Assembly (NCBI RefSeq): GCF_034702125.1
Contig: NC_085872.1
Coordinates: forward strand, 26,029,002 to 26,093,001
Source: Engraulis encrasicolus
Lineage: Eukaryota > Chordata > Actinopteri > Clupeiformes > Engraulidae
Direction of reading: 5' to 3'
DNA length: 64,000 nt
Shown: positions 12,267 to 53,530 of the stretch, in pieces
Position numbering within the stretch: the stretch's first letter is position 1
Layout of the letters: every line of letters starts with the position of its first letter
Position numbers and translations under genes: made by a program
The notes under the pieces: generated by a model
Database searches by the model: none
Told to the model about the DNA's origin: nothing
Seen by the model: the letters and a program-made list of their open reading frames with translations, nothing else

Positions 12267-12552
12267 GGTAACACTCTACTTGACGCCGGCATCATTCGTA
12301 TGACATAACAGTGTCATAATAGTGTCACGAACGAGTCATAAACATAATGTCAATGTCATAAACATTTTATGGCCATGAAAAGTTGACATTGTTAGGCCTG
12401 TCTTTATCATAACCAAATTTCACTTAAAGACAAAGTCATACAATGTTTATGACATTGACATAATGTTCATGTCACATTCATGACTGCATTATGACAATGT
12501 TATGACACTGTTATGTCATATGTATGACGCCAGCGTCAAGTGAAGTGTCACC
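12267..12552. mobile_element. MITE rich in TGTCAT/ATGACA words
   Basis: The left end GGTAACACTCTACTTGACGC is the imperfect inverse of the right end GCGTCAAGTGAAGTGTCACC. The whole 286-bp unit folds back on itself through TATGACATAACAGTGTCATAA-type stretches. Flanks share AAGTGA on both sides (TGAAGTGA and AAAAGTGA), consistent with a decayed 8-bp target duplication. No coding capacity. Confidence 0.75.
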
Positions 12553-13004
12553 AAAAGTGAATGTTTCAAATGAAAAAAATCACTTTATCATGGTCAATGT
12601 TGGATGATGGGGGAAATAAAATTTCATTTAACCTGTAATTTAAAGTGTTTCTTATTGGAAGTAGACAAAGTTGCAAAGTTTTGTAGTATTAAAATTGTAA
12701 ATGTTAACCTATCTACAATTGAAGAGTTCAGATGCAAAACCCCCTAAGTGCCATTTCAGAAAATAATCTTAATTCATTTTTATTTAATACAAAGCTATCA
12801 AAATTGCATATTTTTAAATTTTATTTATGTAATATAACTATTTATATGTATTATCAAGTACATGAATGTATACCAAACCAACAACTGGGTTCTCTAAAAA
12901 TATAGAAGTGCAGGTATTCAGAAATGGAGTTAGGGGTTTTTGCATCTGAACTCTTCAATTATATTCCGACCTATGGAGCATGCATCCATTTTTCACCAAG
13001 AATT
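12553..13004. other. Intergenic, no feature seen
   Basis: Very AT-rich. GAAGAGTTCAGATGCAAAA (about 12720) reappears as its inverse near 12939-12957, so a small inverted repeat of about 240 bp may be present. No gene. Confidence 0.4.
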
Positions 13005-13190
13005 ACAAGACATTGACCCTGCCGTGGGTTATTACACCGGCGACCCAAGTTCAGTTCCAGTCCGGGTCATTTGCAGATCCTCCCCCATCTCTCTCTCCCC
13101 ACTTATTTCCTGTCACTTCTCCACTGCCCCGTCAGAAATAAATGTTTAAACCCCCCCCAAAAATATTTAAAAATAAAAAATATCACAACA
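13005..13190 (+). mobile_element. tRNA-derived SINE remnant
   Basis: The body CCTCCCCCATCTCTCTCTCC followed by TTTCCTGTCACTTCTCCACT and a CAGAAATAAA tail matches the SINE at about 45003-45175. The tRNA-like head has diverged (GGTTATTACACCGGCGACCC, AAGTTCAGTTCC). The A-rich end runs to about 13190. Confidence 0.6.
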
Positions 13191-13334
13191 CACTTCCCTG
13201 GCAAGCCAAACTGTGACATGAGTAGTATACTCTGCATGAAAAAGTATTTTGACTGCATGCTTGGCAGGTTCTTCTAGTTGACAGTTCAACAAAGACGCTT
13301 TTGCACACCTCTGTAGTTGGGCAGGTGCGTAGGA

Positions 13335-13556
13335 ACTTTAATACAAACTTTAATACAACATTTCGGTCATCCGACCTTCTTCAGTTCGGTCATCCGACCT
13401 TCTTCAGGTCCTGAAGAAGGTTAGCCTGGCCGCGCCAAAAACCCCTACAACAAAGCTGTGCCCCCGGGAGCAAATTCATTTTGCGGCCACTAGGGGCGTC
13501 TAGATTTCTAGGCTAGAAGAAGGTCGGATGACCGAAACGTTGTATTAAAGTTTGTT
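13335..13556. mobile_element. Foldback repeat with a nested segment
   Basis: The left arm ACTTTAATACAACATTTCGG plus TCATCCGACCTTCTTC is the inverse of the right arm GAAGGTCGGATGACCGAAAC plus GTTGTATTAAAGT. The inner part of the left arm is tandemly doubled (TTCGGTCATCCGACCTTCTT twice). The centre (about 13420-13515) is a GC-rich segment that looks like a different inserted repeat. Confidence 0.65.
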
Positions 13557-13690
13557 GGTGGAATGGACAGTGTGCAGGATTTCTTTGCACTTGAGGTTCT
13601 TCTAGTTAACTGAGCTAATAATCAATAGAGCTTGTTAAGCATCTCACGGCTCAACGATTAGACACAGATTATTTAAATTCAGATGAAACA

Positions 13691-15346
13691 TGGCAAGGTT
13701 TTTGATTTCTTCTTTATTTTCAAACAGATGAGTGATGTTAAACACTTAAAGAAATCCCTGATCCTCAACGATCAGCTGAAAAACAAATCTACCGGCTTGT
13801 TTTTATTGCAAACTGTACTTCTCCATATACTTGAACTACAAAACAATGACCAGTTCAATGACAGCCTTAACATGGACCACTGGGGGTTAAGGGGGTATTT
13901 ACTTAAATAAAGTACACTGAAAGGAACTAAGCTGAAATTTATCTTCATCAAAAGGCACATTGGTAGGGAGGAAGGTAGCGGACCACAGTGTTTGCAATTC
14001 GGCAGCAGATACAATGTAAGCATGATTCTGTCTTCCCAAAAAAATGGCATTAAAAAAAATGAAATACAAGGATACGGGGGGTGGAGGATAATATTTGAAC
14101 AGCCGCCATGTCCATAATTCTTATTTTAGACAGCTTTCTTTTAGTGGTGGCTTAAGTTCACAAACCATGGCTCAATCATCAATGATAATTCCGGAAACTG
14201 AAATGAACATCCAGATCAAGAATAGTGGAGGAGATGGTGACAAATATTAACAAGTGAACAGATTAAAACATATGTACAGAAACTCAGAACTGCAAGCTGT
14301 TTGTACTTCAAAACACATACGGTATTTTTTTTGAATGACCAAAAAAAAATGTTCCCTTCAGTACCAACTTAAAAGACAGCCCGTCTGACCATCATACATT
14401 CAGTGAAGCTCCTTGAAGCATGATTTCACATAAGGCAAACAATATATGAAGGAATGATAATATGAAGAGTTCCAGCATATTGTCAATTCTCCTGCTATTC
14501 CTGGTTAATGGATGAAATGCAGTAGCACCCTGTTCCCCCCCAATCCCGTCCATTTTTTCCTCGGGGCATAAGCCCATACTAAACCGCAAAACAGGAGCAT
14601 CCTGTTATTTTTTGGGGGAAGAAAATCAAAGCTCGAAAGCATGGCTTTACTGGGGCACAGTTTAATCAAAACTTAAGTTACTGTCCTGAAAGATCTGTGT
14701 CAAAGGGGAAGCCTATGGAATGTCGTCATAAGTTGGTGTGTTCATTTCAATGGACACACACAACCTGTATGTGGTAAAACAATTCAACCAAGGCCAAGAA
14801 TGACATCTGAATGGAGAGCTGCACACAGCTACTAAAGTCTTATTATTAATCTTTAATTATTAAGGTCAAATAAATAGATGCATACATGATAAAAATTATA
14901 ATTTACGTATTTTTGTATCACATAAAGCTTCTTGTAACTTCCGAACAAAAATGTTAATCCCTCAGACTTGCTGGACATGTTCAGTCTTCACTGTGCTTGT
15001 CATAACCCTTGACTGGCATTACAGGGCCCCCTTGCACTGACTGGCCACCTGAACCCACACTGCATTTCCTCACAACCACTTGCCTCCACATCTAGCAGCA
15101 CTGCGACGGAGCGCCTTTGCAGGAAAGAAAAAACAAAAGAAAAAACAAAAACAAAACAACAAAAAGCCAACTGCCAAGGACCCTCCTCATAATCCACCTA
15201 TTCTGATTCACAGAAACACAAGAGGCATGGAGTAGTGGGCCAGTGGTGCTTGTGGCATTTCCAGATCACAGTAGGTTTACAAACAATGACTTGTCACTTT
15301 TTTTTCTCAATGAAAAACAAACAAACAAAAAAGACGCCCAGTCCTT
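13691..15346 (-). other. Probable med26 3' UTR and downstream DNA
   Basis: No repeats or exons stand out in these 1.6 kb below the med26 stop codon. On the minus strand AATAAA occurs at 13802-13807, a plausible poly(A) signal giving a 3' UTR of about 1.5 kb. Assignment is by position only. Confidence 0.35.
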
Positions 15347-25097
<9,751 letters not shown>

Positions 25098-26120
25098 TGC
25101 CTGGTCGACACGAATCGACGGACGGGGAGGAATCCTCCGAATTGAAGGGTGAAAGGCTTGATGAAAGTCACACTCCTTTCGGAACATGAAAATTGAACCT
25201 GAACCACATGTTTCTGGTGTCACTGTTCGATTGTGGGTTTGTAAACGCACAGAGCAACAAAAGTCGAAATTCAACGTGATCTCACTGCCTCTTATGGCTC
25301 ACCACCAGTCTGATTTCATGGAATAAACTGGATCAGAACTGTTTCCTCGAAGCATTATGGGAACGTGTATACGTCATATTTTCACGCGCAGGCTGACGTC
25401 TAGCTGCATGCGTGTTGTGCCCACGTTATTGGGAGAGAAAGTGGAAAACAGCGATCCTAGCGGTTACGTTCCAAACACCAGGGTGATCCTATTGAAACTC
25501 CCATAGACAAGTTTTAAAAAAAATCCCACAAAGATATGACTTGGAACTATAACACCAGACACATTTTTCAGCTTACACAATAGCATGAACTACTACCTGT
25601 GAAAATCTCAAGTCATTTTTTGCCCTTTTAAGAAAAATAGAAATTGTGCCAATCTGGTCGGAAACGGACTACAGCTCCCAGCATGCTGTGCTTCGCGCCT
25701 CGTTGACAACACAGAGAAACAAATGAACGCGAACGAACGCAAGTTCTTCGCATATCTTCACATTCTTGTAATCCTATGAGTTCCACATTGTCTTCTTATT
25801 ACACATATATACACGCGATCATTTTGGTGTGGTTTTAAANTCTCTACTAGATATGATGGCTTCTGTGGAGACGAGTAACCACCTCTCTGGCTAATGTTTG
25901 GCGACGCTAATTTGGCTACTCCAATTACATTGAGTAAACACGTCACACATACGAGTCAGTGTAGTTCTGTGTTAGCTTTTTAAAAGAATATTAAAATCAG
26001 CTCAGATCAGTGAAAAACCGAACATTTTACTACCTGGTTCGATAAAACGGGCCAACATGCCCATAATATGACTGCCACTACTTCTACTTCGTCGTCAGGG
26101 CCGAGATGTAATTTTTCAAA
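25098..26120 (-). promoter_or_regulatory. med26 5' flank (presumed promoter region)
   Basis: Lies directly upstream of the med26 start codon. It is less AT-rich with scattered CpG. No TATA box was identified, as is usual for housekeeping genes. One ambiguous base (n) is at 25840. The role is inferred from position. Confidence 0.35.
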
Positions 26121-26760
26121 GAAAAAAAACATTCATTTGTTGCAGGGGGTTGGAACGTTGCCAGCAGGGGGCGATGAGATTACTTTCCCTCCCTATACTG
26201 TAGCGTATTAGAAGCAGAGAGTCAGTGGTTGTGCCACCAGAGCCCTCTCTTACAGAATCTGTGGTGCCACTGCTCAACACAGGAGTCAACGATGAACACG
26301 CTCAGGCTTTGGTATGGCTGCGGCGGGCACAGATTGAAAAGTCTCGTCTCCAAAGACTAAAACGCGATTACACGAGCCATTCACGAATAAACAATGAACA
26401 ATGCAACTAAAAAAATAAAATAAAAGGGTATTAAAAAATACATTGTTCTAATATCTCCATGCCATTGCCCTGACATATTTTCCCTCCACATGAATATTCC
26501 TATGGAGCCCTATGTTGGTAGCTGAACTCATATAGACTACAGAAAAGTCAACACACCCTAAACACAAAATCACTAAGGTGACTGCTTCCTTTTGGAGAGT
26601 GTGACAGAAAAGAAAGCTATGCTTCAAGGTGCAGAACTGGTGATAATACTAGTTTGTTACTAGTTACATTTTGCATTGAAATAGATACTAAAGCATTTCC
26701 TTAGTAATCCAACATCAATCAATCCCTTATCAACAAACTGGTGTCACATATTTCAAATTT
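26121..26760. other. Intergenic; one unexplained short open frame
   Basis: The frame 26225-26410 (plus) encodes VVPPEPSLTESVVPLLNTGV and continues with a Arg/Leu/Lys-rich part (WLRRAQIEKSRLQRLKRDY). I recognise no family, and no ATG or splice context makes it convincing. It may be a gene or repeat remnant. Confidence 0.3.
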
Positions 26761-29700
26761 TATTCAATATTAAATACAAACTTACAAAGACAAAAGCCTC
26801 CACATGAGAGATACAATGGAACGTTTAAATTTAAGCAAGTCTCCATAATTCACACATGTATACAACCCAATTTTTATTTTGTGTAGAAAACAAAAGCAAA
26901 ATATGGTTTGTTTTAAAGGGTTATTACAACATAATGACAGGATTGCAAAGCTGTGTTGCTGAATGCTTGTTTTGCATATTTGGTGAGCATATGCATGTCC
27001 TGTAACTATACAAAGGAACTATGATACACCTTGCTGTGCACCATACACACTAAATATCATAACAAATTAGCTGCCATTGTATAGATAATTGAGAAATGAG
27101 TAATCTCAACAGTTCATTGTCATTAAATGCACATACCATAGCCTATCTGAAGGTTTAGTTGGGTTGTTTATGAAGTCAACTGCTGCAGGACATATCTGTG
27201 CATGTCAACTGGTCATTGTTACGGCAAACTATACTCATAGTATTGTTGAGATGGAAACTTCTATATAACTGGGTGATTCAATTCTGAGACAAATGCCCCG
27301 AAATAGGGAAAATAAAGAGGCAGAATACCTTGGACCATCTAAGATGAAATAAAATAGGTTGAACGTATTGGTACAGCTAGTTACAAACCAAAAATTGAGC
27401 AGGTCACACAAAGGCATAAGCACGTGAGGGTCTCTTTTATTCAGTACCATGCAGATGCCCCTCTGATATTTTGCACAAGACTGCAATTTTTGCCAGAAAC
27501 AATACACTAATGGATATTTTTAAAGGTGTAAACAATTAATCATATTCCCACATTGTTGGTTGCCAGATATAAGCATAACACATACAGACTGGTTTTATAA
27601 GCTGGGAGATGGCCAAACATTACTACCAGAAATCATCAGCATTAACAAACACTGTCGTAACAAAGCACACAACAAATTACAAGTCTTTCGAAAGCACTGA
27701 CTCAAAATTAAAGGGATCCTAATTTTTTTTTCTCAAACTTTGGCATTTTCAAATGGCTCATCCACTGACAAAATACTTAAGGTAGAAAAAAACACCTAGA
27801 TCTTCAGAGAGAAACACAAAACCATGATGGTGTAGTATTGTTGGACATTATATGGTTTCTTAGTCACGTAAAATATACATTTTTCACACCACTTGATCTG
27901 ATATGGTTATGATAAATAGTTACACCCTCAACAGCATGGATTTGGATGGTAATAGTAATACAGACTTGGCTTCACTTCCATTCTGAAACACAAGTACCTG
28001 CTGTCAGATACAGTATTTGTTTTACATTCAACTTCTAAAGTAATTTGCTTTTTATAAAGAATAGAATTTATTAAAAGAAAGTTCTGACCACTTGCTGCGT
28101 GTGGTGATACGCTGTTCTATTTAAAAACAGGGGGTGCCATTTGTGTCATAGTGGTAAACGTAATCATATTTAGTGTGCTGATATAGGTTTTCCTTGACAA
28201 AATATTTAAAATGTGTACGTTACAAAATCATCTGAAAAAATATAGCTGGTAAGATTTTATATATCTGAACATGCCACCTATAAATTTCAAGGTTGAGCCA
28301 ATTTGAGGTAAACCTTCACCTCTCAATCCGAGCCCACATCACATCACCACAATGATACATTGCAGCATTTAAATGTTCAGTGCATGTGACATTTTCACAT
28401 TGACATCATACAAAAAAAGAAATCACAAAAAAACATTACATACCAAAATGTTTATATCTGCCAACACCAAACAGAAAGGACAGTGACTTCAACAGAACAA
28501 AATATATTAAACAAGTTAGCCACCTTACATCACTTTGTGCAGAAAGTCACTTGGTTTCTACACCAATGGAAAGCACCCTTACTCTGAATGGAAAGGGAGA
28601 CGCTCTTGGGACACAAATTCAGTAACTTGACAAAGAAAAAAATGCTTCACAAAAAGACAAAACATGCATGCAATTAAAAAAAATCTACAGTACGTACGCA
28701 TACACACATAAACATTTACATTGGAATAAATAAGAAATAGAAGGCTCCCATTCATAATAACATAACATGTTTAAAAATGCAAATAGTGGCTCCCTAAAAG
28801 CAAATGCGTTTACATATTTTAAATATATTTAAACATGCGTGAATTTAAAACAGTTTTCTGGAATCATTTAGCTGTGAATGAAGCTCAAACTATTACAATG
28901 CATTTTCAGTGCTGGGACATACAGAAAGAAATAAGAATCTATCAAGATGCACATGTATTTAGTGTGTAAAAGGAAGTTGAATAAACATTTACCACAGCCA
29001 ACACCATGTCTACAACCCACCAAAACCAACATAGCGTTAGCTGCAAAAAAAAAAAAAAAAAGCAAAAACAAACAAACAAATAAACAAAAAAACATGAATG
29101 TTATTTGATGTGGGGAAAAGTTTTCACTTTCTTCGCTTTTAAAAATGTAGGTAGAGCATACAACGGGATTATATACAGAGACTTGGGTTCTGTGCATGTG
29201 ATATAGACATGATCATTTAAAAATACCAGGATGTATGTAACTTGTAATGTTGTAATTTTAATCTCGACAGGTAGAAAGGATCATACGCTGGCACTCTATC
29301 AGTCCCCTGCAGTAGTAAGAGTAGAGGCAGTCCTTACAGACAAACTCATTCATTGTAGACCATAGAACGAACAATATTAGATCACATGGTAAGCTACTAA
29401 TTGTTTCCATTTCACAGATCTGTATTTTTATCATATACAAAAAGTACAAGTCAGACAAAAACAGGTAGACAAAACACTCACTGATCAGGGAAAATACCCA
29501 TCAACAGTCTAAATGCACATTATACAGTATAGAGATATATGTGGTTATCAGAAATGTAGATATAGATATAGATGTAACTATGTAACAAAATATGTTTTTT
29601 TTCTGAAGGCAGAGATACAAGTAGATTATGGAGCCCAAATCCAGAACAGTCCATCAGGGTGATAATAAATTGCAGTAGTGCCATAAAGTTATGAATCATG

Positions 29701-31625
29701 TGCAAACAATGTTTAACCATAGAACAATGACAAAAAAAGAAAAGAACATCATCTTTTTCATAATATATTTAACATTATATGAGGAAGAGGAAAATGAAAA
29801 CAAGAAAAAAAAGGAAAACATTGATGGAAAAGGGTTTGGTCCTATGTTTATGCAATCCAATTGGAATATATTACATAAAAGAATTATGTACATTCTAGTT
29901 ATAGTACATCTTTAGTTAAGATAACTAACATGTTACTAATCTTTTTGTACACTTGAGTGGAGTACTGTGGGTGTATTAAAACGATTCTACCTATATGAGA
30001 CAATATGCCTTGGGGCCACTGCATGCAATAAAATATGCTTTTTGGTTTGTTAGAAACCTTTTTTGAGAAGCTGCACATTTTTTGTTTCTTAAGCTTTCAA
30101 ATATGCTTATCTACACTGATTTGATAAGCTTTGCATAGATAATACAAAAAGGTCCAATTGAAAATACCTTTAACATATAAATTACTCAAAATGCCACAAA
30201 CAATATTAATATTTAAAATTTCCCACAATAAAGTATGTACATATGTGGAAATGATTATCCTATAAGAGTGATAACCCTCCCCGTCACACTGTATACACCA
30301 CAACAGACAGTTTTTTTCAGTACTAGGTTTTCCTTCTTAAAGCATGTGTAAACATGATGAATTTTTTTCTTTAAAAAATATAAATGTATAACACACATTA
30401 GCGACATATATTTATACATTATCACAAAATATAGCGGGGGAAGAGAGACTGCATCTTACTGAAATAAGGCAGAGAATGGTAATCACAGTGACAGTGAAAG
30501 AGATTTCCTGTTATGTATTTCCATAGATACCAATCAAAAGTGTATGCTAGTCTTTTCTGAATTTCTTTCAGAACCCCATGCTATGCTAACATTCAACTGT
30601 CCTAGATGATAAAGGGTTGCGCTCTAGTGTCTCACTATTGACAACAACTATGACAGTCCATGACCTCTTAGGCTCTGACAAGACAGGTGCTGTGAGAACC
30701 AGAACAAGCATATTCATGATGAGAACTGAACATCTGCAGACCAAATGTAAGTACAGTCGATTAGGTGTTGCTTTCCTGTAGAAGTGAGTTCATGAAGTAT
30801 TTACATCCTTTTTTTAAATGTAGCACAATTTTTCACATAGAGCACAGCAAGGCTAGATTTCAACTTCAACATGGACACTGATTACAGCAATGAAGTGCCA
30901 AGTCATGTGCTGTTGCCAATGGGAGCATGAGGCAGTTATAAGGACATTCTGGCAACACATATCTGGCAACACATATACACAGACCAAGGAATACTGACAA
31001 TCAGCTATTAAAAGAAAAAAACAGCTGCACACAAACAAGAACATGGGGAGGGTTAGTACTCCTTAAGTGGTGATGCTGCAAAGTAAGTAGTGTACTGAAA
31101 AAAATAAAAAAATAAAACATGAATTAAAAAAAGGTAAGTGTACAAATGTAAAAGGTGAATCAACAACAGATAATCCCAATCTTACATTTCTGCCTTTTAA
31201 CGGTTGTAAAGGTAAACAAAACCTGAAGCACCAGACGAAAAAAAAAAACACTATTATGTACTCCTATACATATTTTCGGTAACATAAAAACTGAAATGAG
31301 GCATAACAAAGGTAGTGTTTCCATATTTAAACTAAAAAAACAAAAACAAAGTTCATTTAGGGTCGTGTAACAACTCAAAACACTCGAATCTGTAATTCAA
31401 CAGACAAATGCACCTGTTGTGCTATCTTGGCAGTGAGTCATTGCCCAGTCCAACCTTCCCAAAGCACATTTCCTCGCTTGTGATTTGGGACAGAGGGTTT
31501 TGGGGAATTTGTGTGTGTGTGTTGGGGGGGGTGTCTGCTAATGGTGACCAACCCGAGACAGACGCCAAATTCCTCTCCCACATTTGTGACACAGAACCCT
31601 GATCAACCCCTTTGATCGAAGCCAA

Positions 31626-31627
<2 letters not shown>
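26761..31627 (-). other. Repeat-poor AT-rich stretch, possible long crtc1 3' UTR
   Basis: Nearly 5 kb with no SINE, MITE or microsatellite of note, unlike the rest of the window. It lies directly downstream of the crtc1 stop codon. A minus-strand AATAAA at about 26758-26763 could end a very long 3' UTR; other AATAAA-like words occur earlier. No exon on either strand was convincing. Confidence 0.35.

Positions 31628-31691
<64 letters not shown>
31628..31691 (-). repeat. (CA)32, read as (UG)32 in the crtc1 3' UTR
   Basis: An uninterrupted dinucleotide run starting four bases after the crtc1 stop codon (stop at 31698-31696). On the transcript strand it reads GU/UG repeats. Confidence 0.9.
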
Positions 31692-31694
<3 letters not shown>

Positions 31695-31695
31695 G

Positions 31696-51064
<19,369 letters not shown>

Positions 51065-52264
51065 ATTCCACTCTCCTGCTCTGCTTTCCCTCCGTGGCCA
51101 CGGCGTGCCCACGTCCTTGCGCGTGGGCGTAGTTAACGCGCACATCTGGAGCGTCGCATTCCCCATCACTTTCACCTGTAATGAGGGAGGCTGAATGTAG
51201 TGCTATTACAGGTGTATTGTTTAAAAAAGAAATAGTAATACAAGTTAAACTATGTTGTAGGCTACTACTATGTTAAACTATGTTGTAAAATATATCGTGC
51301 GTATTTTCTTTAAATAGTTTGGAGACTACCCCGTGCATTTCTGAGCAGTAGGCCTAATTTTATGATATGTTCTTCTCGAATTCCATGGGATAACACCAGG
51401 ACAACATTTGCGAACTGGGAACATAATGCAAACACATTTATTTTTACTGTAAGCCACGTTTAAGTTAGATAAACAAGCTCAAACCAGCGCCATAATGCAA
51501 TGAGCGCACATGGCTCACAGCCGCACACAAGGCGCTACGGCCTACGGCTACATTCCATCCAAAATGTTGCAGAGTGTGTGTGCCTTACCCACATTTTGCT
51601 GTGTCAATTCAACAATTGGAAAGCATCTAAGTGTTCATTTAACACTATGCAATTTACTGTGTAGGCCCACATGAGGAAATGGAAACTGGGTCACTTTATA
51701 AGACTTTGGCCCTATCCCTATATTAGTTTTTTTATTATTTCAATTTATTTTTATTACTTTTTTCTTATGGGAAAGTTGCAATATGTTAAAACATTGGCCA
51801 TTAAGATAAGTTGCAACATGGTTTTGTGGTTACAAGATGTTGCTTCTCAAGGTAACAGAAGACTGAGCAAAGCCAGAGTCCCCATAAAACGGCTGGGTTT
51901 ATAATACACACAGGACTTCCACTTTTCACACTATATTGTTGTCACACACTGATCGCAACTTCAGCAACTTTTTAGCATTTTGCATGTCTTTTTTAAGGGA
52001 ATGAGTTCCTTGATTTGATGAGGCCATCACAATTTCACACCACTTCCTCAGTGTGCTTTCTCTGATGGACCAAGGCCAAAGCCCTTACCATACTGTTTGG
52101 TTTCACACAGACATTATGGGCAAACTTCTGATTTTCCTGCCTTTGCATATTATACAGTACAGTAACTTAATTGTCTGCATGATAGCTTCATAGTTACACC
52201 TCAATACAGTGTTCATGCTGGCAGTCCCCCCTCGGACACTCCAAGTCGGCCACCCACTTTTTTT
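51065..52264. other. Divergent region between crtc1 and the plus-strand gene
   Basis: Just right of the crtc1 start codon the sequence is GC- and CpG-rich (about 51065-51175), fitting a crtc1 promoter without TATA box. The rest is AT-rich and shows no exon. The plus- and minus-strand genes start about 1.3 kb apart and are divergently transcribed. Confidence 0.5.
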
Positions 52265-52265
52265 T

Positions 52266-52274
52266 TTATAAAAA
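52266..52274 (+). promoter_or_regulatory. TATA box of the small membrane-protein gene
   Basis: TTATAAAAAGG lies about 85 bp before the ATG at 52358. A start site about 30 bp downstream would give a 5' UTR near 60 nt and leaves no room for upstream exons. Confidence 0.6.
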
Positions 52275-52357
52275 GGGAACTTGATAGTTGTTTGCATAAG
52301 CAGGGACATTTCTGCACACGTTGCCCTCAAAGTAACACTGTCGACTTGACATCTGTA

Positions 52358-53530
52358 ATGGACCCCACGGAGTTGGATGTTATGGTAAGATACTGTTTGA
52401 ACAACATTTAGTGGAACTTGAGTGGATATAGTTTTGGCATTCAGCAGTAGGCCTATGTAGTACTTGCTTAACATATTCGTAAATTAATTGTGATATAGAC
52501 CACATATCTATTCATCTAAAACTACAAGTCCATGCTAGTTCTGATGTTGGTTGTATTACTTGTGCGTGGTAGGCTACATAATGAAGGGGTGCATTTCTTT
52601 CCTCTCCATAGGAATTGATAGTGGCAAATGATACTTTAAATAACTCATCAGTGCCTCATGACCAAAGAACCAATGGTGCTGCTGTGGGTCTTCCAATATT
52701 CTTTGTGGCACTTGCCATAGTTGTGGGAGTTATGGCATATTTCTACTTAAAGAAAAGAAAATCAAAAGATATACATTCATCAAACGATTCTGGGACCACG
52801 GGGGAACGACAGTGCAAACCTATGGAATCCCGGCACACAGTTCACTCTCCTGAGGTCTCTGAAGTCCCAGTTTATGAAAACTTTCGTCAGGAGCCTTCTG
52901 ACATCAATCCACCGAGGAATTACAGCAATATGGACTTTAATTCCCACAGGTAAGGGGCAATAAAGTACATGCAGTTCCTGCTTTCTTAGGGGTGATGAAG
53001 TCAGCATTTTTTTTTACCTGACAAAATCATGAGGCGTGATGACAATGCCATTCAGTGACCCATATAGAGACTCTTGAAAATGGTCAGTTGGCAGATGTGG
53101 CTACTATTGGATGCACACTTTACTTTCATTTGTCAATACCGGTAACTAGTTAAAAATTGACATTGCATTGTGTTGCAACTTCTGCATACTGCTTGTTACC
53201 AGGTGTGGAATGTCCCATGGGCACATTTCGGGTTTGCCCGTGCCTTACACATTATTACCTTATCTAGTTGTCATGACATGTATTTGCTGAATGGCAAAAT
53301 GATTAACGGATCTGCCACTTTCACCGTGTGTTGGTTCTAAATGGAAGACCCTGAGTAACCCATACCATCCCCTTTTTCCCATCAGCCCGGCTGAACCTGG
53401 CGACCTTTACATGCAGTGTGATTCAGAACATGACGCAATTTATAGCAACGATCCTTCCTTCAGGTACAGTCAATACAACAGCCAGCCAGACAACGGCGAG
53501 GAAGATGTTTACATTGTGCCTGATGCTTGA
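52358..53530 (+). CDS. Single-pass membrane protein with tyrosine-rich tail (LRRC25-position gene, no LRRs; 3 exons, 169 aa)
   Basis: Exons 52358-52384, 52612-52949 and 53386-53530 join in frame through GT-AG introns. The product has a short N-terminus without signal peptide (MDPTELDVMELIVANDTLNN) with N-glycosylation sequons at N15, N19 and N20. A membrane span follows at about residues 32-55, then a basic stop (KKRKSK) and a cytoplasmic tail. Tail tyrosines: Y97 (VYENF), Y113 (NYSNM), Y130 (LYMQC), Y141 (IYSND), Y149/Y152 (YSQY) and Y164 (VYIVP). YxN sites fit GRB2-type SH2 domains and YxxM fits PI3K, so it is a probable leukocyte signalling adaptor (inference). It is adjacent and convergent to gdf15, as human LRRC25 is, and the LRRC25 tail as I recall it has YENM, YxN and a final YVIP motif. 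The adaptor GAPT has a similar ending and is the alternative. Confidence 0.75.
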
